Assembly (NCBI GenBank): GCA_900618425.1
Contig: UZAN01040099.1
Span: forward strand, 28,153-92,152
DNA: 64,000 nucleotides
Source of the DNA: Echinostoma caproni
Lineage: Eukaryota > Platyhelminthes > Trematoda > Plagiorchiida > Echinostomatidae
Direction: 5' to 3'
This document shows, piece by piece, positions 10,634 to 23,830 of this stretch. The notes beneath the pieces were generated by a model. That model was not told the DNA's origin. It saw only the letters and a program-made list of their open reading frames with translations, and ran no database searches. The translations under genes were made by a program, and so were the position numbers. The stretch's first letter is position 1, and each line of letters begins with the position of its first letter.

Positions 10634-13600
10634 TCTCCTTCCGTCACCCACCTTCGCATACAGAAACAGTATTCGCCGTTTTTTTTCTTGCTCGCCTTTT
10701 CGTGATCGAGGCACCGGTGGTTATTTCAGAGGTGGTCAAAAATATAAAAAGTTTTCTTAATCCTTTTCCAACTATCGCTATCGTCTTTATGCTCACCGTG
10801 CACTGTCGTTTTTATCCTCTTCACACTCTGTCGTGTTTTTTCCGCACTTCCATTGTTTGTTCGTGAAAATCGCCAAACATTCACCATTCGGATACATAAA
10901 GTCTATTTTGACTCTAATTTACTCCCTCGCTCCACTTATGCCTGCGCTTAAACACCTATCTAGGGCCTAGTCAAACTAAATACTGTCCAGGGGAATCTCA
11001 GTTTAATGAACGGCATTGAGTAGGAACCGCGGACCCCCCATCGTAATTTGGTGTTTGAGTCCTGGGTTGAAACGTAAATCCGAGTGTAAAAACGTATCTT
11101 GTGGTTCGATGAATGGGTTGTGCATTAGGACAGCATCGTAGTCGCATTGTATTTAGTTGGTCAGACCATTCGTTTGCGTCAACAAATAGCCTTAGGTTTT
11201 CTCCCCTTCATGAAAAATACCACTCGTCTCCTTCTAAACTCTCCTCGAGAAATGTTGATCTAGGCCATGATCCCCTCGATTCTAAGTAGGTTTTATGGTC
11301 AAAAAATGGTCTTGTCCCCCAGACTTAGGGTACTATTTATGTCAGGAAAGTGTTTCTAACAAACGCAATCGAGACAACCATCGAACCATATGTTTTTGTT
11401 CACTATGTGAATGGTGATGTGAAAAGGTGATGTACCATCTAACCTGATCCGGATTTCAAACGGATAGTCCCACATTTTAATTATAACTTGGGCAACATTG
11501 AGGGAAAAATACATCAAAAATAGTTTCATACATCGCCAAATTCACAGCATCCCAATTTGTCCAGTTCCCGGTTCAACTCAACTGAGTACGTTGATAGACC
11601 AATCACGTTGCTCCTAGCTGAACCAATCACGTGAATCCGTGTTCACGGAAGAAACCAACCTAGTACATATATGAACTATCCGAATTCCATGCAGAGTAGT
11701 TTAGGCACAGTAAGCACCAGAAACGCTGATGCGTCTTTTAATACAACCGCGTGTGACCAGAAGACGTGATCATAAAAGTGTATCAAACGACACAAGAACA
11801 ATCGGTGTTGGTGGTGGTGGTGGTGCTGAGCGGACAAGAAGATTGAGTAATAATTGGTCAAGTGAGTATCACTCCAATCAGTGGGTTTCAGTTTGGTTAG
11901 CACATGTTTACCTGTATTGTTTATGTCATATGCAACCTTAGTTCTCGTAATAGGCTTCATTAAGGCGTGTGTGCTTTCACACGTGTGCATATAGTTACAG
12001 TATGGTGCAATTTGTTGAACATTCTCTGTGGTTTTCTGGTACTACCCCACGCTTTTAGGGAAAACTTGTGACTTTTATTCAGTTATAAATTTATATCTCA
12101 ATAGTTTCAACCAGGTCTAATTTAATTGACGAACTTTTGACCACATTGTGGGAATAGCAGTCACAGTGGAAATCGTCGTATCTATTCTATCCGTTAACAA
12201 TCTAGTGTGACTGGTTTTACCCCCCGTCATTTGTTTGGCACCAAACACGGAACTGCCAGAGAGAAGGAGCTTTCAGCTTATTTAAGACGATGCCCCATAA
12301 AGTCTCTTACCGAGTTGGCATTCAGCCTCAATGAACAGATCCGTTGATCGGGCTATGAAGTACCACAAGACATTTCAGGGTACTCTCACCTAGAATTGTA
12401 TCTTTTAAGATTGCAATTTTATTTGAACTCGTCCTCGTGCGGGAGCGGCCGAGTAGCTAGTGGCTTTGATGACATAAACTTTCAACAAAATATTTGTTGT
12501 CAATCAGTCTTCTGTTAAGTGAATATGACATGTAATTTCATACAAAAAACGCAGTTAAATGGCGGTACTTTAAGCCGGCACCGAAGAGTAAATCGAGTAA
12601 GGTCCTCTCGGTGACTTTATTCGATTAATTCTTCGTCTCTTGCAGGTTGGACTCTCGCCATGACCGCCCACCTTCCTCATAATTTCTCCAGCCCGCCTTT
12701 GTTTAACTGCAGTCCCCTTCCTCAAATTTCATTGCGTACTGGTATACATAATAAATGGAAAGGAAATGAAAGCATCTTTACGATTATCGTATATTCAGTA
12801 GCGAAAAAATCTCTCTCATGGTAAATAATCGTGAAAGGATTGTGCAGCGGTCAACCGTGGAATCTGCGGACAAAGCACTGAGAGGTGTAGCAACCACTCC
12901 TGCAAATAATGCTAGTTTATAGTATCCAAATGTTGCCAGCGCGTAAGGGATCACAGGGAATCTGTGGAACACCAGTCGGTTGTATTTGCACTCCATTTAG
13001 AAAAAAACAACTTGCAAACTGGATGATAAAAATGCTGAATGTTTGCTGTGTGTTCTGTTAGTGTCACTCAGTCGACGCATGAGCTGAAGCTGAAATTAAT
13101 GAGAGTGGGGGTAAAAGTAAATGATTGACGGTCCAAACTATACGGAATAGGGGATTTTCTGGCGCTTTGTTTTCTGCTTGTTGTAAACTATTCTGCAACA
13201 GACTGCACATTAACCAAGCTATCTGACAAACGGCATGGTTGATGGCAGAACCCAAGTACAAATATGATTTTTTAATTAAAAAAAGAATTGTCACTTCTTG
13301 AGTCTTCTGGAATCATTTTTGTTCTTACGATGAGTAAACTGACTACTACTGACCTGATGAGTTCATAATACCTTTTATTGTTTATTTAACTGCTTCATTA
13401 TAAATATTTGGATGTAAAAAGCGCAGTTTTGATATATATATATATATATCATCTGTTTAATGTTAGTATGTTGTTCGTTTCACTAATTTTTGGCTATGCT
13501 CTACTGGAATTGAAAACTGGACGTTGTGCACAGTTTGGAGTTTTGAGCCCAATAGTAATCTCTAAGAAACTGTCGAGGATTGCATTCACAATAATTATTC

Positions 13601-14487
13601 TAATTGGCTTGGCTAGAGGCAAGGTGCACCAACATGATCATTGAGTGAACTTTCTAAAGGATACCCGGAAGTTCTTCTCGCGATTGTGCACTAAACAATG
13701 TACGCTAGCCACCAAACAGGAAGATGAGCAGAAAAGGCAAACATTCGACAATGGATAACTCACTGATCTCAGTACATGAGAACATGTTTATGGAACAATT
13801 TGCATACCATGAACGATACGGAGTAATGCAGTTTCAAATCCAGATCAAATGACCATTTGGTTCTTGTACTTGACAATTTTGACTTAGTAACCTTGTATGA
13901 TTATGTGAATAGTTGGCGTGATAACAGTGAATTCCAAATGGATTAGACGACTGAAGATATCATTCCATTATTCCAGACAAAATCAACAGAGCAGAAACAT
14001 GATACATCGGTGTGCTTTAAATAAACCCTATCACTGGCCCAATTTCTTCACAGCAAACCTGGAAAAATACCTATCAATTATTTGTATCTGCTCTCCTTAA
14101 CGAGGGGAATCCTCCAGTGCNACACAATGTGCAGCTGAAGCAGGCAAATCTGCTTTATTCCTTGAAAAAGGATTGACCTCTTTCTTTCCTACAAAATTAA
14201 AGGTAAACCGAATAGGTCTATTAAACAGGGAATAGGGTCTGTTGCCTTTGCTTAACCATTTCCTCCGGTTTCACACATCAATTGAGTGCGCTTACCCTGC
14301 TCTGTTTCACTAAGATTGCCACATTCAACAACCCGCTATCCAATTAAACTCTTTTATCTGCACCGCAATTTTAGTGACGACCAATTGTTTAGGGATACCA
14401 AGCAGACAATGCAAACTGAGGCTCCGAGAATGCCGTCATTTCGACGACATTGACTCAACACAAACAGCCGAAACTGGCAATGTTTGT
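10634..14487. other. Non-coding stretch with small repeats
   Basis: No gene was recognised. It holds a short GGT microsatellite (11806-11823) and a TA tract (about 13431-13450). Near 12433 there is a tRNA-like A-box fragment (GCGGCCGAGTAGCTAG) with no matching B box close by, probably a SINE scrap. Confidence 0.5.
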
Positions 14488-14665
14488 GATAACCGACAAA
14501 GAGCACTGGACAGCTGTTTGAGGCTTGTCAGCGGTGCGTAATTTTTGTGTACCTGTCATTACCCCGTGGGGAATTAACGATCCCCCAAGGAGTGAAACCC
14601 ACACACCCAAAACCATCAAGAGTACCTAGTGCCTCTGAACAATCCAATGGGCTAATCCAAGCTTG
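14488..14665 (-). mobile_element. Hammerhead-bearing SINE, copy A (decayed)
   Basis: On the minus strand this copy has the family 5' block (GGATTAGCCCATTGG, resembling a Pol III A box), then CACTAGGTACTC, a worn B-box-like GATCGTTAATTCC and finally the ribozyme-like 3' block. It aligns with the copy at 33640-33830 along its length. As a non-autonomous element it would depend on another element's reverse transcriptase. Flanking target duplications were not identified. Confidence 0.65.
14495..14550 (-). ncRNA. Degenerate hammerhead ribozyme motif in SINE copy A
   Basis: The minus strand gives CGCTGACAAG, then CAAACAGCTGTCCAGTGCTC. The CAGCTGTC stem III and cleavage site and the stem I 3' strand are kept. 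The catalytic CTGATGA is reduced to CTGACAA, and stem II is largely lost. Not expected to cleave. Confidence 0.6.
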
Positions 14666-14699
14666 ATACTCTAGGCGGAAAATGGCGCCTAGTTTTGAT

Positions 14700-17600
14700 A
14701 AAATGATATGTCTGGAACCTAAACCATCATATTTGATTGTGCCAACTCATCTGAACTTTTCAATCTAATCTACTTATTACCGGGTCATCATGTTGCGAAA
14801 TATCTCGCACCCGTATTGCTGTTATTTTTGGAAGAAACCGAACGAAAGAAAATTCAAGAAGAAGTCGGAAAGCGATCATGCATTCTGTCTACTAAGCATC
14901 CTGCAATTCTTTTACCAGATGAAGAAAGTGAAAAGCAATTCATGTTCAGTGGAATATAGGATTTGGTGAATAGTAGCTTCCACATAACCATCGAATTGAG
15001 GCATGTTGTTTGATCGATCAGAAGAGGAAAAACCGGTGTGTCAATGATTGCTAATCTCAAGTGCATTCGTTTAAACAAGTTTTCATCTGTCAGCATTTAT
15101 CAGTCAACTGTTTTGGGTTTTTCATCTATGATTTTGACTGCCAGCCGTAGTCAGCAATGTGTTTGGTTTAGAAAACACGTTTTGGATCGATCGCATTGTG
15201 TCTAAACTTGCCATTGAATGCTATTCAACCACTTAGGCTGCAAAATAAAGTGGGCCACAGATGACGTTTATAGACCAACTTACAGCAACCTGGTATCCAA
15301 GAGCATTGCACATATTCCAGTGGATAACGTTTCGATCAACGCAAGCGAATTCATCTCTGTTTCACTGTGGCCATGATTTCACGCATGGGGAATTCCTCAT
15401 GGAAACAGAAATAGACATAGACACAATCATTCAGTACAATTTTTTGCGCATAAACAATTGTTTAACTCACCCAAATAGTGACAAGAATGTAGTGCAACAA
15501 AATGCAATTATGCTCTCACATTATTGATTAAGGAACATGTATTAGTTATATCATTGTAATTCGGAGAGCATTTTATTAAGTATAGTGATTTATCTTGATT
15601 TTGCTTATCGTACAATGCATGTGAGGGTCAACAGCTCACAGAAACTGTGTATTTTTTAATTGTAAGAGCACTGTAAATGGATGCGTTTTGGTTGGGCATT
15701 GAGCCTCTCACCCCAAATGCGCAATACGGTTGTTCAAAATATTGATTGAATTGATACATAATTGTAACTTGACAAACTGCGCAACGTCTATCACTGAACA
15801 AATATAATAAATATATGCAAATTGAGTGAAATCTTAAGGGAGTTAGACTAACTGTGGTACACGATTAGACCGTTGCATGCAGCTGTTAATGTGTGAACCA
15901 GCTAAAACCAGGTTTATTTGAACATTGCATCAGTTGAAGCATTGTAGTGCCCCTACAAACATTTTTGATTCTTTCATGATTAGATTGGTTGATATTTCGG
16001 CCTGCGAATTTCATTTTGTGGCTAATTATTACGTTCAGTTCAGGAAATTAAGGATCTATGATCATATTAGTGAATTATTTCAATTCAACTCCAGTTCGCT
16101 ACTCATGAGTAGTATTGATTGATAAGACTTAAGAATTTCGACTGACTCACTCATCACTCACTCACTCATCAGACACCCACTTCTCGGACTACTTGCAGTT
16201 CATTTCGTCAGTCAATTACCTCGTGTTGCACTCCTGTTAATCTATTGATCCGATATTTACTAACATTGATCCAGGTGTTGCTACTCTCGCCGTCCTAGGT
16301 CACGTGGATCATAATTACCACTCGAGATTTCAGCTCTCATAAGATACGCAAGTCTAAGCTCATCTGAAGCGGATTGGTTTTGGTCAGTTGTTCTCCGGTT
16401 CGCTTTCACCACTGGGTTTCCCGTCCGTGCCCCTACCCGAGAAAAAGGGTCCTTACTAGAAGTGAACTCACAGGTGGAGATCTGCGCGTGTCGCGGTTCG
16501 TGTCCCTCTGATTTCAGTTGTTCACATCTGGATTTAAGGAAACAAACACGCGTTTCCGGTTGATGTTTACAGAAAACACGTCACGGTTGCGTTTCCTAAA
16601 ACAAAGTTGGCATACAAACGGGGCACAAGCTCCCAGTGCTCAGAGTTTGCCCAAATTTAATTTATTTAAAAAAAACAATATTTTTTTCTTTCTATCTTCC
16701 TCTGTACTTATCTATACCAGAGTAGGTCTGTTTTAAGTCGTACGATTATTTCTTATAGTGTTTGCCACATACCATCAACCCACGGGAATCTGCATTAATA
16801 CCAGAATTCTCTAAAACCTGATGTCAGAATTATATAAATGTCACTGCCGCTTTCAATCCGAACTCTTGTTTTATCATCTGGAATCGATGTAATCATATGC
16901 GATGATAAGGCTTAAGGCAGTACTCGCAAGTACCTGTGTGTCCGTTTCTAAGTTCGGCAGATTTTGATCAATTGTGCGAATTGAATGTAGTCCAAAGGGA
17001 TCGTCGGTTTTTGAGGCTCATTCAACAATTTTTCTGTGGATATCACTACCATATGAAATCGGTTTTGGAGCAAATGTGGTGATTTAAGACGGCACTCAAA
17101 GCCATTGAAAACGTGGTATCTTTTGCGCAGTGCGTACGATCATCTGATCTAAAAGTAAACGGGTGATTTAGTTACTAAGAATTTATGCCCTCCGATTTTG
17201 CGTAAAATCGCGTTCAACACCGTACACGAATGGCCGTGATCACAAGTCAGGTGCCACAGGAGGCATTCCGCCAAAGATTTGGAGTTCAAACCCCCAATTC
17301 TATGGTGTAGCAGTGAATAAGCCGTTTGACCACCTCCCGGAAGTGTGGTGGCAATAAATTGTCTTGTGGTTTTTAAATATGCTCGATTTCGACCGCCCCA
17401 GCGTTCATAAATATCGAGTGTACCTGGCAAAATATATTCACTCGTATGTATGCTGTGCCAAACATTTAGTCAGTATCACCTTTTACATAGCTTAAGGTAA
17501 GTTTTGAGATATATGGTCCTTCAACTATGGACACCCCTTCATCGCATGCACCGTTTACCCAGGCAGATAGCAGTTCAAAGTAGTATGATGATGATGGTCA

Positions 17601-18780
17601 GATTCAAACGGCGAAAAACTTAACCAGCGTAGTTTACCTTTACGTGGCAGTAATAGTGACCGTTAAAGGACAATATGACTCAATGTCTGTCAACAAAAAT
17701 TCTGAACTCTGTCTTATTGCAACATTAGTCTAAAGGTAATTGTTTTCTCTGTTTCTTGACCAGCTGTATAGAAAAAGGCAGCAAAATATCAGTAAACGGG
17801 AATGAATGAACGAGTTAAACTGAAATAAAAGATAAACTAGGTGCGGGCGAGGCAGTGGTACTTTGAACTACCGAATATAATCATACGAATAAAAAGGTAT
17901 TTGCTTTTACCTGTAAATACCAATCCCCAAGTTAAATACTCTTTTAGAGACATTTCTGGCAAAGCTTGGGATTCGCACGATCCATGTGTCTTTTCGAGTT
18001 TAACGCAAACCTCTGGCTGTTTAGTTTTGGATTCATCCCTTAGTATTTCGTCGTACAAGAGAACAAACGAAGCGTGAATTGGAGAGCGATCAGTAGTTGA
18101 AGTGACAACAATCGTTCAGAGATTTATTGAATGTTTCTGAAGGAATAATAGTGCACACATTTCATCATAATAGCGTGAATTCCGTTTTTTTATTTGGCCC
18201 CCAGTGAAATGTTACAAGGAGACAGGTTTGCTGCAAAACTGGTCCACAGTTTCTATTTTAAGAGTAGGCGTCTTAGACTTCTCTTAAACGACAACAAATG
18301 CCCGCTTAAGAAATGATGCCATTTGTTCCTTTCTATTCAACCCATATTGGTAAACATATTTTCGCAGAACCATAAACAGAACACAAATACGCAATTCACC
18401 GCATACAATTTTTGAACCCCAAACCGACTGGAACATGACGAATACACAAAACGGAATATCTGTTTTCTTAGACCAATTGAAACGCAGGTTATGCTGATGA
18501 TAACTGTATGTGATACTCGAACTTGGGAATTTGAGAGATGAAAATGTTGTTCACCTCATGTGTGGGAGCAAGATGATGGCTGTTTACTGAAGTAAACAGC
18601 CCCCGCATCTCAGCTTACAGTGGTGGTTTGGGCTGGGTATGAGAATTCCTGATGCCATGTTTATAGTCCGAAATGTGCCCACAGCTCATGTGAGCGCCAA
18701 TTGTTTTGGTTGCATCTTGAATACCGTCAACGTGCTACAACGTACTAGGTAGGTTTTGTAGGGCAGCACTGATTGACAGA
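14700..18780. other. Non-coding stretch
   Basis: No gene was recognised. A short tetranucleotide tract (ACTC-type) lies at about 16142-16172. Near 17200-17420 is a minus-strand open frame containing a GGGTTTGAAC box, which looks like a dispersed tRNA-related repeat, but the match is weak. Confidence 0.45.
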
Positions 18781-21700
18781 TTGGTTTCAACCGGGAAAAA
18801 GACTGATTTCACATCATTTGACGATACTGGGTTTGATAAATCATTAGGCGTCCTCCGCGTTGGAAGGTCCTTATCAGCATCTCCGAGACCGCGAGTAGAC
18901 AATCACAGACCATTCATCCATTCGAAAGATTCGTTTTGTTTTCTATTCGAATTTGTTTACAAAACAACTGTACATCAAACTTACAGTTACGCAATTGCCT
19001 CTGACCCGTATTCAAAACAATCGCCAGTTGGTCGCGATGAAAATGTGCATAGCTCCCCCTCTCTGTTTCTCACACAGAGTTGCAAGGTCAGACGAGAAGA
19101 AAAACTACTGTGTGCAATGTAAAACGTCACATACCCACGACTACGACTAGGTTCCCCCGTTTGTTTTAAAACGTACACGCAATAATAGGGCTCTTATTTT
19201 GATAATGGTATTTTTTGTCCCAGAGTTGAACTGAAATTAACCCGTATGAGGAAAAACTTCATAAGCAGTGAACAGCACTTTCATGAGTTGTACTCGTGAT
19301 TGTTAGTCACCGGTCATCAATTCAGTGGTTGATCCAATACCTTCGGCACAAGCAGTATTCAATCCAGGCTGTGACGGTTTACTCGGCCTACATCAGCAAT
19401 AGAATAAGACACTGTTTGTATTCCGGTTGGCCCTAGAGGAGATGTATGAATACTAGTTGGTAGGATCATTTCCGGACTACTCACGATGGTTTGAGTACGA
19501 ATAGCACATTTATGAGAATGAAACCAACCGATTTACATTGTTATTCTTATTGGTTGAATGATACTATCGATCGTTATTCGTAGGCAAACATTTTGGGCAG
19601 TTAACTTTGTGTACATCCATTCATCATTTCGCATCACAACACAGTCGCATTCTCTTCGGGTGGATAAGTCGTCTTAAGACGTCTTTTCTATGAATAGTGT
19701 ACAGAACATGTGTACCCGTTCAGAAGTTTAAAAAAAGTGAGAAAACGGGGGATGACAAAATACCTGACTTTGTTTGGACTGCTGTTCTCCACCCAACTCC
19801 CAACACTGGACAGTACCAACCGAATATCAACAAACGATATCAATAAGCAAATGAAGTGCAGTGTGAACCGAACTTATCTATATATCCCGATAGCTTCCGG
19901 TTCACTGTCCCGAAATCGTGACGGACCAAAAACAACGCAAACCAGGGCGAGGAATGGAGTCAGAGAGAAGAGAAAAAAGGAGAAAATCATTTCCATCCAA
20001 ACCCAGAATGTGCCATTTTCTCTGTTTGCTCATAAGCGCTTTCTAACACCTTGGTTCCAATAAGCAGCCATCCGATTGCTAGCAAATGTTTCATTCATAC
20101 CAGCGTGCGTCCGAAGTCTATCATAATCCCAATGATTCGTGGACATCACAACAGTGAGTTGGGGCACGATGAGATTATAGTTGTCTACTAGATCTGGTTA
20201 CCACGCTGGTCAAAATTCCATAGTAAGTAAGATGAACAGATGATGTGTGAGCGGACGCAAATTGGGGATTTGATTTTGAGAGAAACAGAACGAACTGACT
20301 GTAGAAAGCTCTGTAATCATTACAGTCCCATATAACAATCGCTGATATGATTCTGAGGTCGGTCAGCCAATATTTCCCCCTTGAGGGAAGCATATTTTTC
20401 ACATTCTGACCAACAACTGTACAAAACCCCGGTCAAATCATTAACTGTGAAACTATAGGGAAGTGTGTAGAATAGTCTCAAATTATACTGTTCTGAGTAG
20501 CACTGAAGTCGCGGTTGAACAGAATCTTCTATGATCATGTGAATAGACTGAGAAAGGCGTTCTTCGTGGCGACAAACATTCTACGCACACTATTGAAAAT
20601 TTGGTTATCATAATAAGAGCATGTATAGAAAAATGGGTAAATTTGATTTCTTTTTCTAATAAGTAGTCAACTGTACAAATAATTTTATAAAGTTTGCAGT
20701 AAATCAGAACAATTCGAACAGAATAATGTGATTTAAACCCGCTGCAGCCGAGGAAACCTGAGACTGATTTAGACGGCGTGACTATCATAGTTATAAATCT
20801 CCAAGACGGTGACGGGACGAGGAGAACTGTTTATTACGAACAACTGCAAGTGTATCGATAATTGGCGTACATACGACAAGAACACATTTGAAACAGATGA
20901 TGATAATTCCCACATGCATGCAGGATAATTAATGGAACGCGCTGACGGTAAATGCGCATTGTTTGCAGTTACCATTTTAACCACCGTTGTGAGAAACCAT
21001 CAACCACATTCTTTTGTGCGATCCGAACATACTACTCACAAACGTGAGTAGTAACTCACAGTACTATCTTTCAATAAACTCCGTCCTGAGGTATACGATT
21101 TCTGATCAATTTATTATTTGTTTTGACCCAAAAATATCCGAACTAAAGTCGATCAGTTCTCTGTCCTAATTTGCTGTTTTCCTTATAACTCTCAGTCTCT
21201 CTGGTTCTTTGTTTCAATTTGTAATGACAGTGATTAGTGCCTCCTCCATGACATAGGTTTATGAAATTCCAATCACATCGTCTATATTTATTTAGAGAAG
21301 TCTAGTCAGTTGAGGCCCAGAAAGGTCCATAAATTAACTATTGAACTTATCCATTGTGAACATTGTTGATCACGGCCAATCCACTGGCTATCACCCTCCG
21401 CCTTCTCATCACGACAATAAAATATCGCCTCGATTTGAAAAGGACTGAATGGAAAACTTTGGAAATCGTTAATTTGCAATGATATTGTTCATAAGCCTTG
21501 TGCAGAACAAAACCATGCCATCATAAAATGGTTTTCGTCTATTCCTTGTTGCCCTAGGTAATCGTCCCCCGTTTGGTTTTTTATTAGCTGTTATTCTGTA
21601 ACTAACATGAAAATCACTTCTCGAGAAGAGAAGAAATCAAGCAATCAAAGGAAAACACCGGGACAAAAAGAGGTGCTCCAGTATGATCCAATCCGATTCA

Positions 21701-22483
21701 ATATGATGCAATAGTAAAACATGTTTGTCCACCACTGAGCACTAATCTCTTTAATTTAGTACATTGGCAATAAACGCACCGGTGGGGAAATCTCACAATC
21801 AGTTCTGAGGACAACACAATTGTGACATCTAAGTGGTTACCTTTCATGTGTTAAGTTACTGTCCTTATATGGTAGTTCCATGCAGTTATTTTTGATCAGT
21901 GATGCAGTGTTAATCATCGTCACATCGAGCTCAGGTTTGTGGGTTAGAATCCTCTTTTGCTATCCAACCTACATCTGCATGTATAAACGCAGTTAAGGAA
22001 CAGCTACTCACGGCTCCCCTCGAAAACTTTTCTGTACAAATGGGAAAAAGAGGTAGAATATGCTTTTTTGGCAACGACTGTTTAAGCGGATTACACTAGT
22101 ATCCAAGCAGTACACTTTAAACAAAATTTCCCATTCAAAATATGTGTGATCATTTTCACAATCCTAATTGTCCTGTGCATTCAGCCATCACTCGTGTACC
22201 ACCTGACCTGAAATGCAACTACTTCGTCCGATTCTCCTTCTCTCTTTCATCTACCGGAATTTCTTTTTCTCATTTGTTTCTTTCCGGTGGGGCGAACAAC
22301 TCAATTCATCGATTCCCTTTAAAATCGATCATTGCTGAAGTTTGCCTCGTTCGGTTTCGGTTGGGACAGCTTGAACCGGAATGCTTAGCATCTGTACATC
22401 GGGTCAGTTGTGTTGGGCGGAAGAACGAACAAACATTTTTTATTTAGTCTTCGCGAGTTTCGACACGCATGTGTATGTTTCTC

Positions 22484-22508
22484 GTTGTGTGTGTGTGTGT
22501 GCGTGCGT
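22484..22508. repeat. GT dinucleotide microsatellite
   Basis: A run of GT and GC dinucleotides (TTGTGTGTGTGTGTGTGCG) in non-coding sequence. Confidence 0.85.
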
Positions 22509-23787
22509 GCTGGTGATGATAAGACGGTGGATGGATGGGTGGATGGGGATTTCAGTCGGATTAGAAAACTGTGGGGAACTGTTTGTAAGAAGGTAAATAC
22601 ACCGGGTCAAGGACAATGGATCGATGGGAAAAGGACAATGGTACAATTGACATAAATGGTGAACCGATAATTCCGGATTGATCAGTGACAGCAGAATCTC
22701 AGAATCGTGTAGAGTATCACAAATTGAACAATTAATTTCCTTAGCCCCGTCATGTGAGAAGACTTTGATGATTCGTAATGGAACTAATCGACATTCCAAT
22801 TACAAATCGTTGACACCGATTTCTATCACACGCCTCATCAAATACTCACTTAGGTTCATTACCGAGCAATAATTTGGACATTGCTTCACGATGTTGAGCT
22901 TTACTCGAACGTCATTTCTGCTGAATTCGAAATATGCAATTGTGCAGTTCTTTTCGTAAAAAGGCTTGTGCTCAATCCAAAGTCTATTGAAATGTCCACC
23001 AAAAGAGATTTCAGTATTGTTGCCTTCGGGATTTGAGCGCACAACCGCCGAACTGGTGTAATAGTACTCTGAAATTCCATATATGTGGCAATATTGGACG
23101 ATCATTCATAGTGAATAAAAAAGCAACCATTAGGCGAAGGTCTGACTGAAATTCCGTCCGTTCTGAGGAGAGATGCCAGAGGTATGTCGTTCTGACGATG
23201 AGTGTGATAAAATGATTGGGTCATGGATACTAATTCGTTCTCCTCCTGGTTATCAAAACCTTGATGTGGTTGATACGCGTGAGTATATGCTGATTGATTG
23301 ACAACCGCCAAAACCTCGATTGAGTTTATTGCGTTGATCAGATAGCAAATTACATGTGTCCATCATGAAGTACACAGTCGTATTGTTTGTTCACTTTGCC
23401 ATACTACAAAAATTCTTTCAAACACGTGAGTTTTTGTATTTTCACGACCAGAGTCAACAGATCAAATTCCAATCGTATCAACCCACAATCTCACNTGATT
23501 GCACAACACATCTTCTGGTTGTTGGTAGAAAAACCTGTTTTAGGATGATTCAACTACTTCAACTGACTTAATTTATTATCGTATGGAATATCACATTTAC
23601 CTACTTCAATCCCAAAGGAACAGAATGATCGAGTTGAAATCGGGTTTACACTTTCACATCATACTCACCTGATAGGTTTTACTAGGCATACTGATGAATC
23701 ACTTGGCAGATTATGTTTTGTGTCTGATGCCCAAACGTAAGCTCATTTGATCCTCGGCTATTTGCGTCTGAAATACATATTTTCTGT

Positions 23788-23830
23788 GCACCAGCCCCTC
23801 CCTCCGGGAGGTGGGAGGGGGGGGGGGTTA
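23788..23830. repeat. G/C-rich hairpin with poly-G tract
   Basis: A C-rich arm (CCCCTCCCTCC) is followed immediately by its near complement (GGGAGGTGGGAGGGG) and a run of G. It can fold into a tight hairpin, and the G-rich strand has G-quadruplex potential. No gene is attached. Confidence 0.7.

Noticed and set aside
18781..19122. 113-codon plus-strand frame after an AG
   Set aside because: Weak pyrimidine tract, composition like the surroundings and no domain.
19710..20063. 117-codon plus-strand frame with a signal-peptide-like start at an internal ATG
   Set aside because: Only the hydrophobic start is suggestive. The rest is low-complexity basic sequence with no support.
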